Part shown: positions 1-10,280 of the stretch, piece after piece
Position numbering within the stretch: the first letter of the stretch is position 1
How the letters are laid out: every line of letters begins with the position of its first letter
Source of the DNA: Rubrimonas cliftonensis
Lineage (GTDB): Bacteria; Pseudomonadota; Alphaproteobacteria; Rhodobacterales; Rhodobacteraceae
Direction: 5' to 3'
DNA: 64,000 bases
Assembly: GCF_900107585.1 (NCBI RefSeq)
Contig: NZ_FNQM01000002.1
Coordinates: 1-64,000, forward strand
Translations under genes and position numbers: made by a program
Notes under the pieces: model-generated
Told to the model about the DNA's origin: nothing
The model's input: only the letters and a program-made list of their open reading frames with translations
Databases searched by the model: none

Positions 1-425
1 TCACCGCCCTCGGCATACCCGTCACCGAAGCCATAGGATGAGTCCGTCCGGGGAAAGGGGAAATCCGGCCCAGCCGTGATTTGCTCAACAGAGTCCCCTG
101 CAAGCCGTGTATCTGCTCGTGAGATCGATCGTGGGCCGATCGCGTCAGCCGCGCAGCATGCGCTTTCGGACGTGTGAAAGAGGGAATGTCCTCCCTCTTG
201 AGACAACCAGTTCGTGGGGCGCCGCGCCCGCGCCGATCCACCGTGAACATGATGGCGGACGTGTCGGCCAGAAACCAGCGGCTTCTGAGGTGGCGTGGCT
301 CACACCGTGATCGCACCCTGCCCGGCGCCAGGTAGCACGCCTGTCCTGTGAACGGCTGAGCCCTGTCCGACGCGTGTGTCGCCGCAGAGCGACCGATGAG
401 CCAGATCAGGGCCGTCAGCGGCCGG
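1..425. other. Non-coding stretch at left edge, with one hairpin
   Basis: No convincing gene is visible here; the open frames are short and have no recognisable motifs. In the third forward frame a short reading frame entering from the left edge closes at a TGA at 39-41, so this could be the last dozen codons of a gene lying mostly outside the window, but nothing identifies it. A perfect inverted repeat with 8-bp arms and a 6-nt loop lies at 178-199; it has no clear T-run and could be a weak terminator or a remnant. The composition is somewhat less GC-rich than the core genes further right. Confidence 0.5.
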
Positions 426-821
426 TCAGGCGAAGGGGTTCGCGATCCGGAGCCGGCCTTCCACCAGCAGGCCGTCCTGCATGTCCTCGCTCCACAGCGT
501 GGCGCAGCCGGCCAGCAGCGCGGCTGCGACGATCATCGCGTCGTAGACCGACAGGCCGTAGCGCTCGGCCAGCGCCCGACCAACGTCATGGGTCCGCGGC
601 GTCAGATCCTCGACTGCGCACAGCGCCCGGACGCCGGCGAGGAAGGCGCCCGTCTCCTCCCAACTCAGCCCCGCCTTCCGACGACAGTTCACCAGCGCCT
701 CGTTGAGCACCTGGACGCTGATCCGCGGCCCCTGCCCCAGGATCGCCTCGGCGCGGTCCGCTTTCGGCCCATCGTCCAGCAGGTAGAGAACCACGTTGGT
801 GTCGGCGAATTCAGCGCTCAT
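426..821 (-). CDS. PIN-domain ribonuclease toxin (VapC-like)
   Basis: A 131-residue single PIN domain, predicted to be the RNase toxin of a type II toxin-antitoxin pair. The expected acidic metal ligands are visible: Asp in the N-terminal FADTNVVLYLLD motif, Glu in VLNEALVN, Asp in SVYDAMIVAAAL, and the late SEDM pair. The length is normal for VapC proteins. The start overlaps the end of the upstream antitoxin gene by 11 nt, as is usual for co-translated toxin-antitoxin pairs, and the partner is an AbrB/MazE-fold protein. The RNA target cannot be read from sequence. Fold confidence is high; toxicity is inferred from the pairing. Confidence 0.88.
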   Translation of the reverse strand: MSAEFADTNVVLYLLDDGPKADRAEAILGQGPRISVQVLNEALVNCRRKAGLSWEETGAFLAGVRALCAVEDLTPRTHDVGRALAERYGLSVYDAMIVAAALLAGCATLWSEDMQDGLLVEGRLRIANPFA

Positions 822-1038
822 GCGTGGCGTCGCGGCCCAACCGCGCGGTCACGGGCAGCCTGCCGCGGAACCGGCGCAGGTCCGCGAGAACCTCGTCGGC
901 GCGCGCATGGCGGCGCAGCTTCACCGCGCCGTCATCTTTCACGAGTTCGATCCGGTCGCCTTCCTTCAGGCCCAGTTCCCGGACAAGGGCCGAAGGCAGG
1001 CGCACCGCAAGAGAGTTTCCCCATTTCGCAACCTGCAT
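811..1038 (-). CDS. AbrB/MazE/SpoVT-fold antitoxin
   Basis: A 75-residue antitoxin, predicted to bind DNA with its N-terminal swapped-hairpin barrel and the PIN toxin with its C-terminal tail. The diagnostic motif is near the start: QVAKWGNSLAVRLPSALV followed by LGLKEGDRIEL. I chose the ATG at 1038 because GGAGG sits about 6 nt upstream and translation begins directly with the conserved motif; an in-frame upstream ATG at 1074 would add 12 unconserved residues. It is the first gene of the pair and overlaps the toxin start by 11 nt. A near-palindrome about 30 nt upstream may be its own operator. Confidence 0.88.
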   Translation of the reverse strand: MQVAKWGNSLAVRLPSALVRELGLKEGDRIELVKDDGAVKLRRHARADEVLADLRRFRGRLPVTARLGRDATHER

Positions 1039-1065
1039 CGCAGCCTCCATGACCAACCCAGAAAA

Positions 1066-1077
1066 GATATACATATC
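1066..1077. promoter_or_regulatory. Candidate toxin-antitoxin operator palindrome
   Basis: GATAT-AC-ATATC is an inverted repeat with 5-bp arms, lying 28-40 nt upstream of the antitoxin start inside an AT-rich patch that probably also carries the promoter -10 region. A further GATATC lies at 1084-1089. AbrB/MazE-type antitoxins normally repress their own promoter through such palindromes, so an autoregulatory operator is the simplest reading. Not tested. Confidence 0.45.
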
Positions 1078-1225
1078 ACAATGGATATCCGCAAGGCTGT
1101 GGCTGGGCGAGGGGTCCCAGAGCCAAGCGGGATACTAAGCCATCGAGAGCACTGCGATGACGGGGGCAGTCGTCGGCGCTTTCTCACACGCCAAGATTTC
1201 CCGATGATGCTGACCCGCTGCCGTG

Positions 1226-1795
1226 TCAGTCGGCCCAGAGCGCGCCAAGCGCGAACCCCACCGCGTCGAACGGCGCCACGCGCACTTCGGCGTCGTCATG
1301 AAGGGCGGCGATCAGCACCCATGCGCCGTCCTTCAGCGCGAACGCCTCCAGCGTGCGCGCCGCAGGGTCGACGAACCAGAGCCATGCGACGCCCTGCTCG
1401 CGATAGACGTCGCGCTTCTCGGTGAGGTCGTAGGTCCGGGTGCTTGGCGACAGCACTTCGCAGACCCAGTCCGGCCCCACGGTGATCCCGACATCGTCCG
1501 GCAGGCTCGGAAGCCGCTCACGTTGCCATCCGGCGAGGTCGGGGACGAGAACCTCCTCGCCCAGATGAAGCTCCGGTTCGATCAGAATTGTCCAGCCGCC
1601 GGGTCCCCCTTCATCAGCGTCGAAGGGGCCGCCCAGTTTTACGCCCAATCGCGTGATCGCCCGGCTGTGCCTCGGCCTCGGCCGCGGCTGGAGGTGCAGC
1701 GCGCCGCGGATCAACTCGGCCACCATGTTCGGCGGCGCGTCGAGCACGTCCTGATAGGTGGCCGGCCGCTTGATGCTGGGCGTCTGGACGTTCAT
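1226..1795 (-). CDS. Uma2-family (DUF820) putative restriction-like endonuclease
   Basis: A 189-residue protein of the Uma2 family, a PD-(D/E)XK nuclease-fold group common in cyanobacteria and high-GC bacteria whose biological role is unsettled. Typical family blocks are present: IEPELHLGEEVLVPDLAGW in the middle, then EVLSPSTRTYDLTEKRDVY and GVAWLWFVDPAARTLEAF, carrying the acidic residues and Lys of the nuclease core. The ATG at 1795 follows AGGGAGG by 6 nt; the longer frame reaching 1921 has no such signal. It stands alone between the toxin-antitoxin pair and tRNA-Val, fitting an accessory location. Confidence 0.85.
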   Translation of the reverse strand: MNVQTPSIKRPATYQDVLDAPPNMVAELIRGALHLQPRPRPRHSRAITRLGVKLGGPFDADEGGPGGWTILIEPELHLGEEVLVPDLAGWQRERLPSLPDDVGITVGPDWVCEVLSPSTRTYDLTEKRDVYREQGVAWLWFVDPAARTLEAFALKDGAWVLIAALHDDAEVRVAPFDAVGFALGALWAD

Positions 1796-1937
1796 CGCGA
1801 GCCTCCCTTCGACCGATAAGTAGCACGCCCGTGCCCTTCCCGCACCAGCTGCAACCGCGCTGCGGAAACGCCGGGGATACGTCACCAAAAACCTGACCAA
1901 GAGCTTGCCGAAGGGGACCATAACCCGTTGAAGGATA

Positions 1938-2012
1938 TGGTGGGCGCGGCTGGGATTGAACCAGCGACCCCTACGATGTCAACGTAGTGCTCTCCCACTG
2001 AGCTACGCGCCC
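1938..2012 (-). tRNA. tRNA-Val (GAC)
   Basis: A 75-nt cloverleaf including an encoded CCA. The 7-bp acceptor stem pairs GGGCGCG with CGCGCCC, the D arm reads GTAGCTCAGTGGGAGAGC, the anticodon loop carries GAC (reads GTC/GTT valine codons), and the T arm contains GGTTCAATCC. Its 3' end points left, toward the Uma2 and toxin-antitoxin genes, the usual side for elements integrated at tRNA 3' ends. Confidence 0.95.
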
Positions 2013-2169
2013 CGCGCGCCCGGACGCGCCGGGCGTTTGCGTCGAAGCCGTATAGTGGCGCTTGGCGGACTGCGCAAGCCGCTTCGTCGGGAGGAGTTCG
2101 GCCGCCATTTCAACGGAGCGATGACGGGTTGCGCTAGGCGCCGGCCGCTCCGCCGCTACACTTGCACCC

Positions 2170-3033
2170 ATGAACGTCGCAGACGCCTACCTGCTGGACC
2201 AGCCGCGCGCGCCGCTTTCGCGGGCGGTGTTCAGTTCGCCGCATTCCGGGCGGCGCTACCCCGAACGCTTCGTCCGCGAGGCGCGGCTCGGGCGGGTCGA
2301 ACTGCGCGCCTCCGAGGACGCCTTCGTGGACGAACTCTTTGCGGATGCGCCCTTCTTCGGCGCGCCGCTGCTGCGGGCGCAGGCCCCGCGCGCCTATGTC
2401 GACCTCAACCGCGCGCCGGAGGAGTTGGACCCCGCGGTGGTCGAAGGCGTGCGGACCACTGGCCTCAACCCGCGAATCGCCGCCGGGCTCGGCGTGATAC
2501 CCCGCGTCGTGGCCGAGGGGCGGGCGATCTACTGGGGCAAGATCTCCGAGGCCGAGGCGCAGGAGCGGCTCGCCGCCTGCCACCGTCCCTATCACGAGGC
2601 GCTGGCCGGCCTGATGGCGCGGGCGCGGGCGGCCCATGGCGCGGCGCTCCTGTTCGACTGCCACTCCATGCCGTCGGACGCCCTGCGCGCCGCCCCGCGC
2701 GTCAAGGGCCGCAGGCCCGACGTGGTGCTCGGCGATCGCTTCGGCGCCTCCGCGGCGGAATGGGCCATGGTCCGCGCCCAGCAGGCCTTCGAGGCGGCGG
2801 GTTTTGCGGTCGCGCGCAACACGCCCTTCGCGGGCGGCTACATCACCCAGCGCTACGGCCGCCCGAACCAGGGCTGGCACGCTGTGCAGATCGAGATCGA
2901 CCGCGCGCTCTATCTCGACGAGAAGCGCGTGCAGAAGGGGCCTGGCTTCGAGGCGCTGCGCCGCGCCCTCGCGCCCGTTGTGGCCGCGCTCTGCGACGCG
3001 GCGACGGAGGCGGCGCCGCTCGCGGCGGAGTGA
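2170..3033 (+). CDS. N-formylglutamate amidohydrolase family protein
   Basis: A 287-residue member of the N-formylglutamate amidohydrolase (FGase) family, whose studied members hydrolyse N-formyl-L-glutamate at the end of one histidine degradation route. Recognisable blocks are SSPHSGRRYPERF near residue 16, YVDLNRAPEELDP near residue 76, the central LFDCHSMPS metal-site motif, and NTPFAGGYITQRYG with VQIEIDRALYLDE near the end. No hut genes are nearby, so histidine catabolism is not supported by context. No strong ribosome binding site precedes the ATG. It lies alone between two tRNA genes. Confidence 0.85.
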   Translation: MNVADAYLLDQPRAPLSRAVFSSPHSGRRYPERFVREARLGRVELRASEDAFVDELFADAPFFGAPLLRAQAPRAYVDLNRAPEELDPAVVEGVRTTGLNPRIAAGLGVIPRVVAEGRAIYWGKISEAEAQERLAACHRPYHEALAGLMARARAAHGAALLFDCHSMPSDALRAAPRVKGRRPDVVLGDRFGASAAEWAMVRAQQAFEAAGFAVARNTPFAGGYITQRYGRPNQGWHAVQIEIDRALYLDEKRVQKGPGFEALRRALAPVVAALCDAATEAAPLAAE

Positions 3034-3137
3034 GCCCCCTTGCATTCCCGACACCGCCGCCTTATCCGGACGGCGGCGCGAAGACGGGGGCCTGCACCCC
3101 TCGCCGCGCCTCGTCCCGGCTCGCCGGGAGCGGGCGG

Positions 3138-3212
<75 letters not shown>

Positions 3213-3308
3213 TTACTCGCCGACCATGAGCAGGGCTTCGGAGGCCGCGCGGCCCGCTCGGACGGGCGCCCTCGCCAGTGCCCGGCGCGCGTCGCCGGCG
3301 CCGTCGGC

Positions 3309-4127
3309 TCAGATGATCGCGTGGCGCACCTTCGCGCTCACCCATTCGCTGGCGACCACGGCGGCGAGGATCACGATGATGATCATCGTCACCTGCGGCC
3401 AGGCCAGCGTGTTGAGCGAGCCCGAAAGCTGCAGGCCGAGGCCGCCGGCGCCGACGAGGCCGAGCACGGCCGACTCGCGGATGTTGATGTCCCAGCGGAA
3501 GACGCTGACGCCCCAGAACGCCGGCGCGATCTGCGGCCAGACGGCGTAGGTCAGCACCTGCGGCCCGCTGGCGCCGGTCGCCTGCACGGCCTCAACCTGG
3601 CGCGCGTCGATCTCCTCGATCGCCTCGTAGAGCAGCTTTCCGATGAAGCCGATCGAGCGCAGCGCGATGGCGATGACGCCGGCCAGCAGCCCGGGGCCGA
3701 GGATCGAGACCAGCAGCAGCGCCCAGATCAGCGAGTTGATCGACCGCGACGCGACGATCACGAACAGCGCCGCCGGCCGCAGGATCAGCGCGCTCGGCGT
3801 GGTGTTGCGCGCCGCGAGGAACGCCACCGGCAGCGCGATGGCCACGCCCAGCAGCGTGCCGAGCGTGGCGATGTTCAGCGTGTCCCAGAGCGGCCCCCAG
3901 AGCCGCTCCATGTAGCTCCAGCGCGGCGGGAAGGCCCGGCCGGCGATGTCTGCGGCCTGGCGCGGCGCATCCGAGACGAAGGCCCAGATCGTCGTCTCCG
4001 TCATCACCTCCCAGCACCAGACCGTCAGCGCGACCAGCCCCAGCCAAAGCGCCCACTGCGCCAGCGACTGGCGCGGCGTGCGCAGCCGCCAGTCGAAGCC
4101 GCCGTCGGCGCGCCGCGTCACCGCCAT
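3309..4127 (-). CDS. phnE: Phosphonate-type ABC transporter permease (second PhnE)
   Basis: A 272-residue inner-membrane permease of the PhnE family, the channel half of a phosphonate/phosphite ABC importer. About six hydrophobic segments are visible. The C-terminal half carries the cytoplasmic coupling loop typical of the family (EAVQATGASGPQVLTYAVWPQ) followed by FRWDINIRESAVLGLVGAGG. It is last in the phnD-phnC-phnE-phnE order and starts 1 nt after the stop of the other permease, so the two probably form a heterodimer. No C-P lyase or phosphonatase genes are nearby. Confidence 0.9.
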   Translation of the reverse strand: MAVTRRADGGFDWRLRTPRQSLAQWALWLGLVALTVWCWEVMTETTIWAFVSDAPRQAADIAGRAFPPRWSYMERLWGPLWDTLNIATLGTLLGVAIALPVAFLAARNTTPSALILRPAALFVIVASRSINSLIWALLLVSILGPGLLAGVIAIALRSIGFIGKLLYEAIEEIDARQVEAVQATGASGPQVLTYAVWPQIAPAFWGVSVFRWDINIRESAVLGLVGAGGLGLQLSGSLNTLAWPQVTMIIIVILAAVVASEWVSAKVRHAII

Positions 4128-4128
4128 G

Positions 4129-4935
4129 TCACTGCACCCATCTGCGGATGTGGCTGGAGGCGTATTCCGCCGCCATCACGATGCCGATGATGATCAGCAG
4201 GATCGCCCCGGCGCTGTCATATTCGTAGCGGTCGATGGCGGTGTTGAGCGTCGCCCCGATGCCGCCGGCGCCGACGATGCCGATCACCGCGCTCTCGCGG
4301 AAGTTGATGTCCACGCGGTAGAGCGACAGGCCGACCAGCCGCGGCATGACCTGCGGCATGACCCCCCAGGTCACAAGCTGCAGCCAGCTCGCCCCGGTGG
4401 CGCGGATCGCCTCGGCCTGCGCCTCGTCGATGGTCTCGATGTCCTCCGCCAGCAGCTTCGACAGGAAGCCGATGGTCGCGAAGGTCAGCGTGAGGAAGCC
4501 CGCGAACGGGCCGAAGCCGAACATCGCCACCAGCAGGATCGCGACGATGATCTCCTGCAGCGACCGGCTGAGCGCGATGATCGCTCGGCAGACGTAGTAC
4601 ACCGCCGGCGGTGCGAGGTTGCGCGCGGCGCCGACGCCGATGGGAATGGAGATCAGCACGCCCGCGACGGTCGAGGTCACCGTCATGGTCAGGCTCTCGG
4701 TCAGCCCCTGGCTGATGTCGCGCCAGCGCGTCGTGAAATCCGGCGCGAGAAAGCCGCCGATGAAGCGGGCGCCGCGCTCCAGCCCGTCGGCCACCCGCGC
4801 CCAGTTGACGTCGAGCGTGCCCAGCGCCAGCGCGAGATAGACGGCCGCGCCCACGGCGAGCGCCCAGCGCCAGCGCGGATCCTTCACCATGGTCGGCGGC
4901 CGCCGCCATGTGCGGGGATGAGCCGTCTCGCGCAT
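4129..4935 (-). CDS. phnE: Phosphonate-type ABC transporter permease (first PhnE)
   Basis: A 268-residue permease paralogous to its downstream neighbour; both share the ATGAS...W.PQ coupling loop and the RVDINFRESAVIGIVGAGG-type ending. Hydrophobic segments span most of the chain after a charged N-terminus. Its start overlaps the ATPase stop by one base (TGATG), which indicates translational coupling. Two different PhnE subunits in one operon is a common alphaproteobacterial arrangement. Confidence 0.9.
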   Translation of the reverse strand: MRETAHPRTWRRPPTMVKDPRWRWALAVGAAVYLALALGTLDVNWARVADGLERGARFIGGFLAPDFTTRWRDISQGLTESLTMTVTSTVAGVLISIPIGVGAARNLAPPAVYYVCRAIIALSRSLQEIIVAILLVAMFGFGPFAGFLTLTFATIGFLSKLLAEDIETIDEAQAEAIRATGASWLQLVTWGVMPQVMPRLVGLSLYRVDINFRESAVIGIVGAGGIGATLNTAIDRYEYDSAGAILLIIIGIVMAAEYASSHIRRWVQ

Positions 4936-5753
4936 CAGGCGAGGCCCGCGAGCCGCTCGGCCTCGTCGCGCTCGGCCTCGCGGTCCGCCTCGGCGGCCTT
5001 GCGCATCGCCGTCCAGTCCTCCTCGCCGTAGATGCGGGTGAGGGCGGCGGCGTCGAGCGCGTCGGGCGGGCCGTCGAAAACAACCGCGCCCGCGCGCAGG
5101 CCGATGATGCGGGCGACGAACTGCTGCGCGAGCGCCACGTCGTGGATGTTGATGATCGCGGGCAGGCCGCGCTCGTCGCAGATCTCCACGATGAGCCGCA
5201 TGATCTGGCGCGAGGTTTTGGGGTCGAGCGAGGCGGTCGGCTCGTCCACCAGCAGCAGCTCCGGCTCCTGCGCCAGCGCCCGCGCGATGCCGACGCGCTG
5301 GCGCTGGCCGCCAGACAGCGCGTCGGCGCGCTTGTCGGCGTGCTCGGTCAGCCCGACCCGGTCGAGCAGGCGGAAGGCGTTCTCGATGTCGGCGGGCGGG
5401 AAGCGCCGCAGCCAGCTGCGCCAGAAGGACGTGTAGCCGAGCCGGCCCGACAGCACGTTCTCCATCACGGTCAGCCGCTCGATCAGCGCGTATTCCTGGA
5501 AGATCATGCCGATGCGCCGCCGGGCCCGGCGCAGCGCGCCCCTCGGTAGCGCGGTCACGTCCAGATCGCCCAGCCGCACCTTGCCCGAGGTCGGCTCGAC
5601 GAGCCGGTTGACGCAGCGGATCAGCGTGGACTTGCCGGCGCCCGATGGCCCGATGAGTCCCACCACCTGCCCCTTGGGCGCCGTGAAGCTGACGGCGTTC
5701 AGCGCCTTGTCGCCCGTGCGATAGGTCTTGACGAGGTTCTCGACGCTCAGCAT
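4935..5753 (-). CDS. phnC: Phosphonate-type ABC transporter ATP-binding protein
   Basis: A 272-residue ABC ATPase that powers import with the two PhnE permeases. Walker A is GPSGAGKST, the signature is [15 protein letters not shown], Walker B is [13 protein letters not shown], and the H-loop lies in [11 protein letters not shown] chose the ATG at 5753 because AGGAG lies about 9 nt upstream and translation begins with the usual [11 protein letters not shown]; the in-frame ATG at 5789 would add 12 unconserved residues. It sits between the binding-protein gene and the permeases. Confidence 0.92.
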   Translation of the reverse strand: MLSVENLVKTYRTGDKALNAVSFTAPKGQVVGLIGPSGAGKSTLIRCVNRLVEPTSGKVRLGDLDVTALPRGALRRARRRIGMIFQEYALIERLTVMENVLSGRLGYTSFWRSWLRRFPPADIENAFRLLDRVGLTEHADKRADALSGGQRQRVGIARALAQEPELLLVDEPTASLDPKTSRQIMRLIVEICDERGLPAIINIHDVALAQQFVARIIGLRAGAVVFDGPPDALDAAALTRIYGEEDWTAMRKAAEADREAERDEAERLAGLA

Positions 5754-5843
5754 CGGGCGGGCTCCTGCCGGGAACGCGGACGGGAACAAAATAGACGGGG
5801 CGCGGAGGCCGGAACCCGCGCGCCCCGCCGGAACGCGGTCAGA

Positions 5844-6794
5844 TCACTGGCAGGTGTACGCGACGCCGTTGGCCTCGTCGATCTTGCGGATGACCGCCCA
5901 ATCCTCCTGGAAGGAGATCGGGATGAACTGGGCCTCGCCCGATTTCGAGAACTCCGCCTCCAGCGACGAGCCCTCCCACTGGAACGAGCTGAACGCCTCC
6001 TTGATCTTCTCCTGCAGCTCGGGGGCGAGGTTGTGCGCCACGCCGTAGCCCGTCGTCGGGAAGGTCTGCGAGGTGTACAGGATGCGGATCTGGTCGGCGG
6101 AGATCACCTCGCGGCTCTCCATGCGCTTGCGCACCGAGTTCGCGATCGACGCGGCCGCGTAGTCCTTGTTCGCCACGCCGAGGATCGAGTTGTCGTGCTT
6201 GCCGGAGAACACGGCCTCGAAGTCGCGGCCCGGCTCCATGTCGTAGTCGGCCTTGAGGATCGCCGAGGGCGCCTTGAAGCCGGAGTTCGACGTCTCGGAG
6301 GTGAAGGCGAGCTGCTTGCCCTTGATGTCCTCGACCGTCTCCACGCCCGAGCCGGGGTAGGTGATGATCTCCATCTCGTAGCCGAAGCTGCCGTCGGCGG
6401 CCGCCATCATCGTGAACGGGCGGAAGCCGGCGCAGGCGACGGCCAGCGGGTTGGAACCGGTGTTGAAGCCCGCGATGTGCAGGCGGCCGGCGCGCATCGC
6501 CTCGATCTGCGCGGCGTTGGACTGGACCGGGAAGAACTGCACGGTCTTGCCCGTGACCTCCTCCAAGTGGGTCAGGAAGTCGGCCCAGGCCTCGGCGTAG
6601 ACCGCCGGATCCTCGACGGGCGTATAGGCGAAGATGAGCGTGTCGGGGTCGACGAGCTGCGCCGGATCGGTCGGAATGTCGGCGATCATGTCGCCGTCGG
6701 CGTCGGCGTAGCGGCTGTCGAGCCTGAATTCGGCCATCGCCGGAGCGGCGGCGAGCAGGGCGACGCCGGCGACGGCGGAGAGAAGGCGGGACAT
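5844..6794 (-). CDS. phnD: Phosphonate/phosphite-type periplasmic binding protein
   Basis: A 316-residue solute-binding protein with a clear signal peptide (hydrophobic core ending AAPAMA, residues 1-21). It shows PhnD-family features: a region predicting the phosphonate loop (QSNAAQIEAMRAGRLHIAGF) and the conserved SETSNSGFKAPSAIL stretch that contacts the anion in known PhnD/PtxB proteins. It is first in the operon, about 90 nt from phnC. The real ligand (aminoethylphosphonate, phosphite, or a phosphate ester) cannot be decided from sequence, and there are no neighbouring catabolic genes to help. Confidence 0.9.
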   Translation of the reverse strand: MSRLLSAVAGVALLAAAPAMAEFRLDSRYADADGDMIADIPTDPAQLVDPDTLIFAYTPVEDPAVYAEAWADFLTHLEEVTGKTVQFFPVQSNAAQIEAMRAGRLHIAGFNTGSNPLAVACAGFRPFTMMAAADGSFGYEMEIITYPGSGVETVEDIKGKQLAFTSETSNSGFKAPSAILKADYDMEPGRDFEAVFSGKHDNSILGVANKDYAAASIANSVRKRMESREVISADQIRILYTSQTFPTTGYGVAHNLAPELQEKIKEAFSSFQWEGSSLEAEFSKSGEAQFIPISFQEDWAVIRKIDEANGVAYTCQ

Positions 6795-6806
6795 CGGTTG
6801 GCTCCC

Positions 6807-6824
6807 ATGACTGTGTTGCGACAG
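6807..6824 (-). promoter_or_regulatory. Pho-box-like direct repeat upstream of phnD
   Basis: Read on the minus strand, CTGTCGC-AACA-CAGTCAT resembles the two 7-bp CTGTCAT half-sites with a 4-bp spacer bound by PhoB (5/7 and 6/7 matches). Phosphate-starvation control would suit this operon. However, it ends only 12 nt before the chosen phnD start and abuts the ribosome binding site, leaving little room for a normal -10, so it may be a downstream repressor site or coincidence. The same bases also form ACTGT-6-ACAGT. Confidence 0.35.
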
Positions 6825-6858
6825 TGTAACTAGGGGCGCTCGCCGACGCTTGCGTTAC

Positions 6859-6875
6859 GAAACCGTGACGGTTTC
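6859..6875. promoter_or_regulatory. Perfect 17-bp palindrome between phnD and mnhA
   Basis: GAAACCGT-G-ACGGTTTC is a perfect inverted repeat with 8-bp arms around one central base. It lies in the 299-bp divergent region, 64 nt upstream of the phnD start and about 220 nt upstream of mnhA. Such a short-centred palindrome is typical of a dimeric repressor operator; the phn operon is the nearer target. The regulator is unknown. Confidence 0.5.
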
Positions 6876-7093
6876 ACGACTGGCGCCGCGCCTCGCGCGC
6901 TTGTCATCCGCCGATGCGATCGCAGCCGCCGCCCAGCCGGCGCGACGGCGCCGCGGGGGCGCGCGTCGGGTGGCCGCGTGCGCCACGTCGCAAGGTCGGC
7001 CACGGCCTACGTTCCTTTTCCCGGAGCAGCCGATATGCTTTGGTCGCCCGGCTCCGGGCTTCGATGTAGGCCACGCATGATGACTGGACCGGC

Positions 7094-9943
<2,850 letters not shown>

Positions 9944-9944
9944 A

Positions 9945-10280
9945 ATGGAGCTTCTCGTCGCAACCGCCATCGGGGCGCTCACCGCGTCCGGCGTCTACCT
10001 GATCCTGAGGCTGCGCAGCTTCCCCGTGGTGATCGGCACGGCGATGCTGTCCTATGCGGTCAACACCTTCCTGTTCGCCACCGGCCGGCTCGCGGTGAAC
10101 CAGCCGCCGATCCTCGGCGCCAGCGCGGCGGGCGTGGTCGACCCGATCCCGCAGGCGCTCGTGCTGACGGCCATCGTGATCTCCTTCGGCATGACCGCGC
10201 TCATCGTGATGCTGATGCTGCGCGCCTATCTCGAGACCAGCGACGACGCGGTGAACCTCGACCCGGAGGACCGGCCGTGA
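9945..10280 (+). CDS. mnhC: Na+/H+ antiporter subunit C (MrpC)
   Basis: A 111-residue, three-helix membrane subunit related to NuoK. The family pattern includes GVYLILRLRSFPVVIGTAMLS near the N-terminus and DPIPQALVLTAIVISFGMTAL in the last third. It lies 1 nt after mnhA, with GGAG-like bases at the end of that gene. Its stop overlaps the GTG start of mnhD (GTGA). Its usual role is in the proton path with the A and D subunits. Confidence 0.93.
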   Translation: MELLVATAIGALTASGVYLILRLRSFPVVIGTAMLSYAVNTFLFATGRLAVNQPPILGASAAGVVDPIPQALVLTAIVISFGMTALIVMLMLRAYLETSDDAVNLDPEDRP

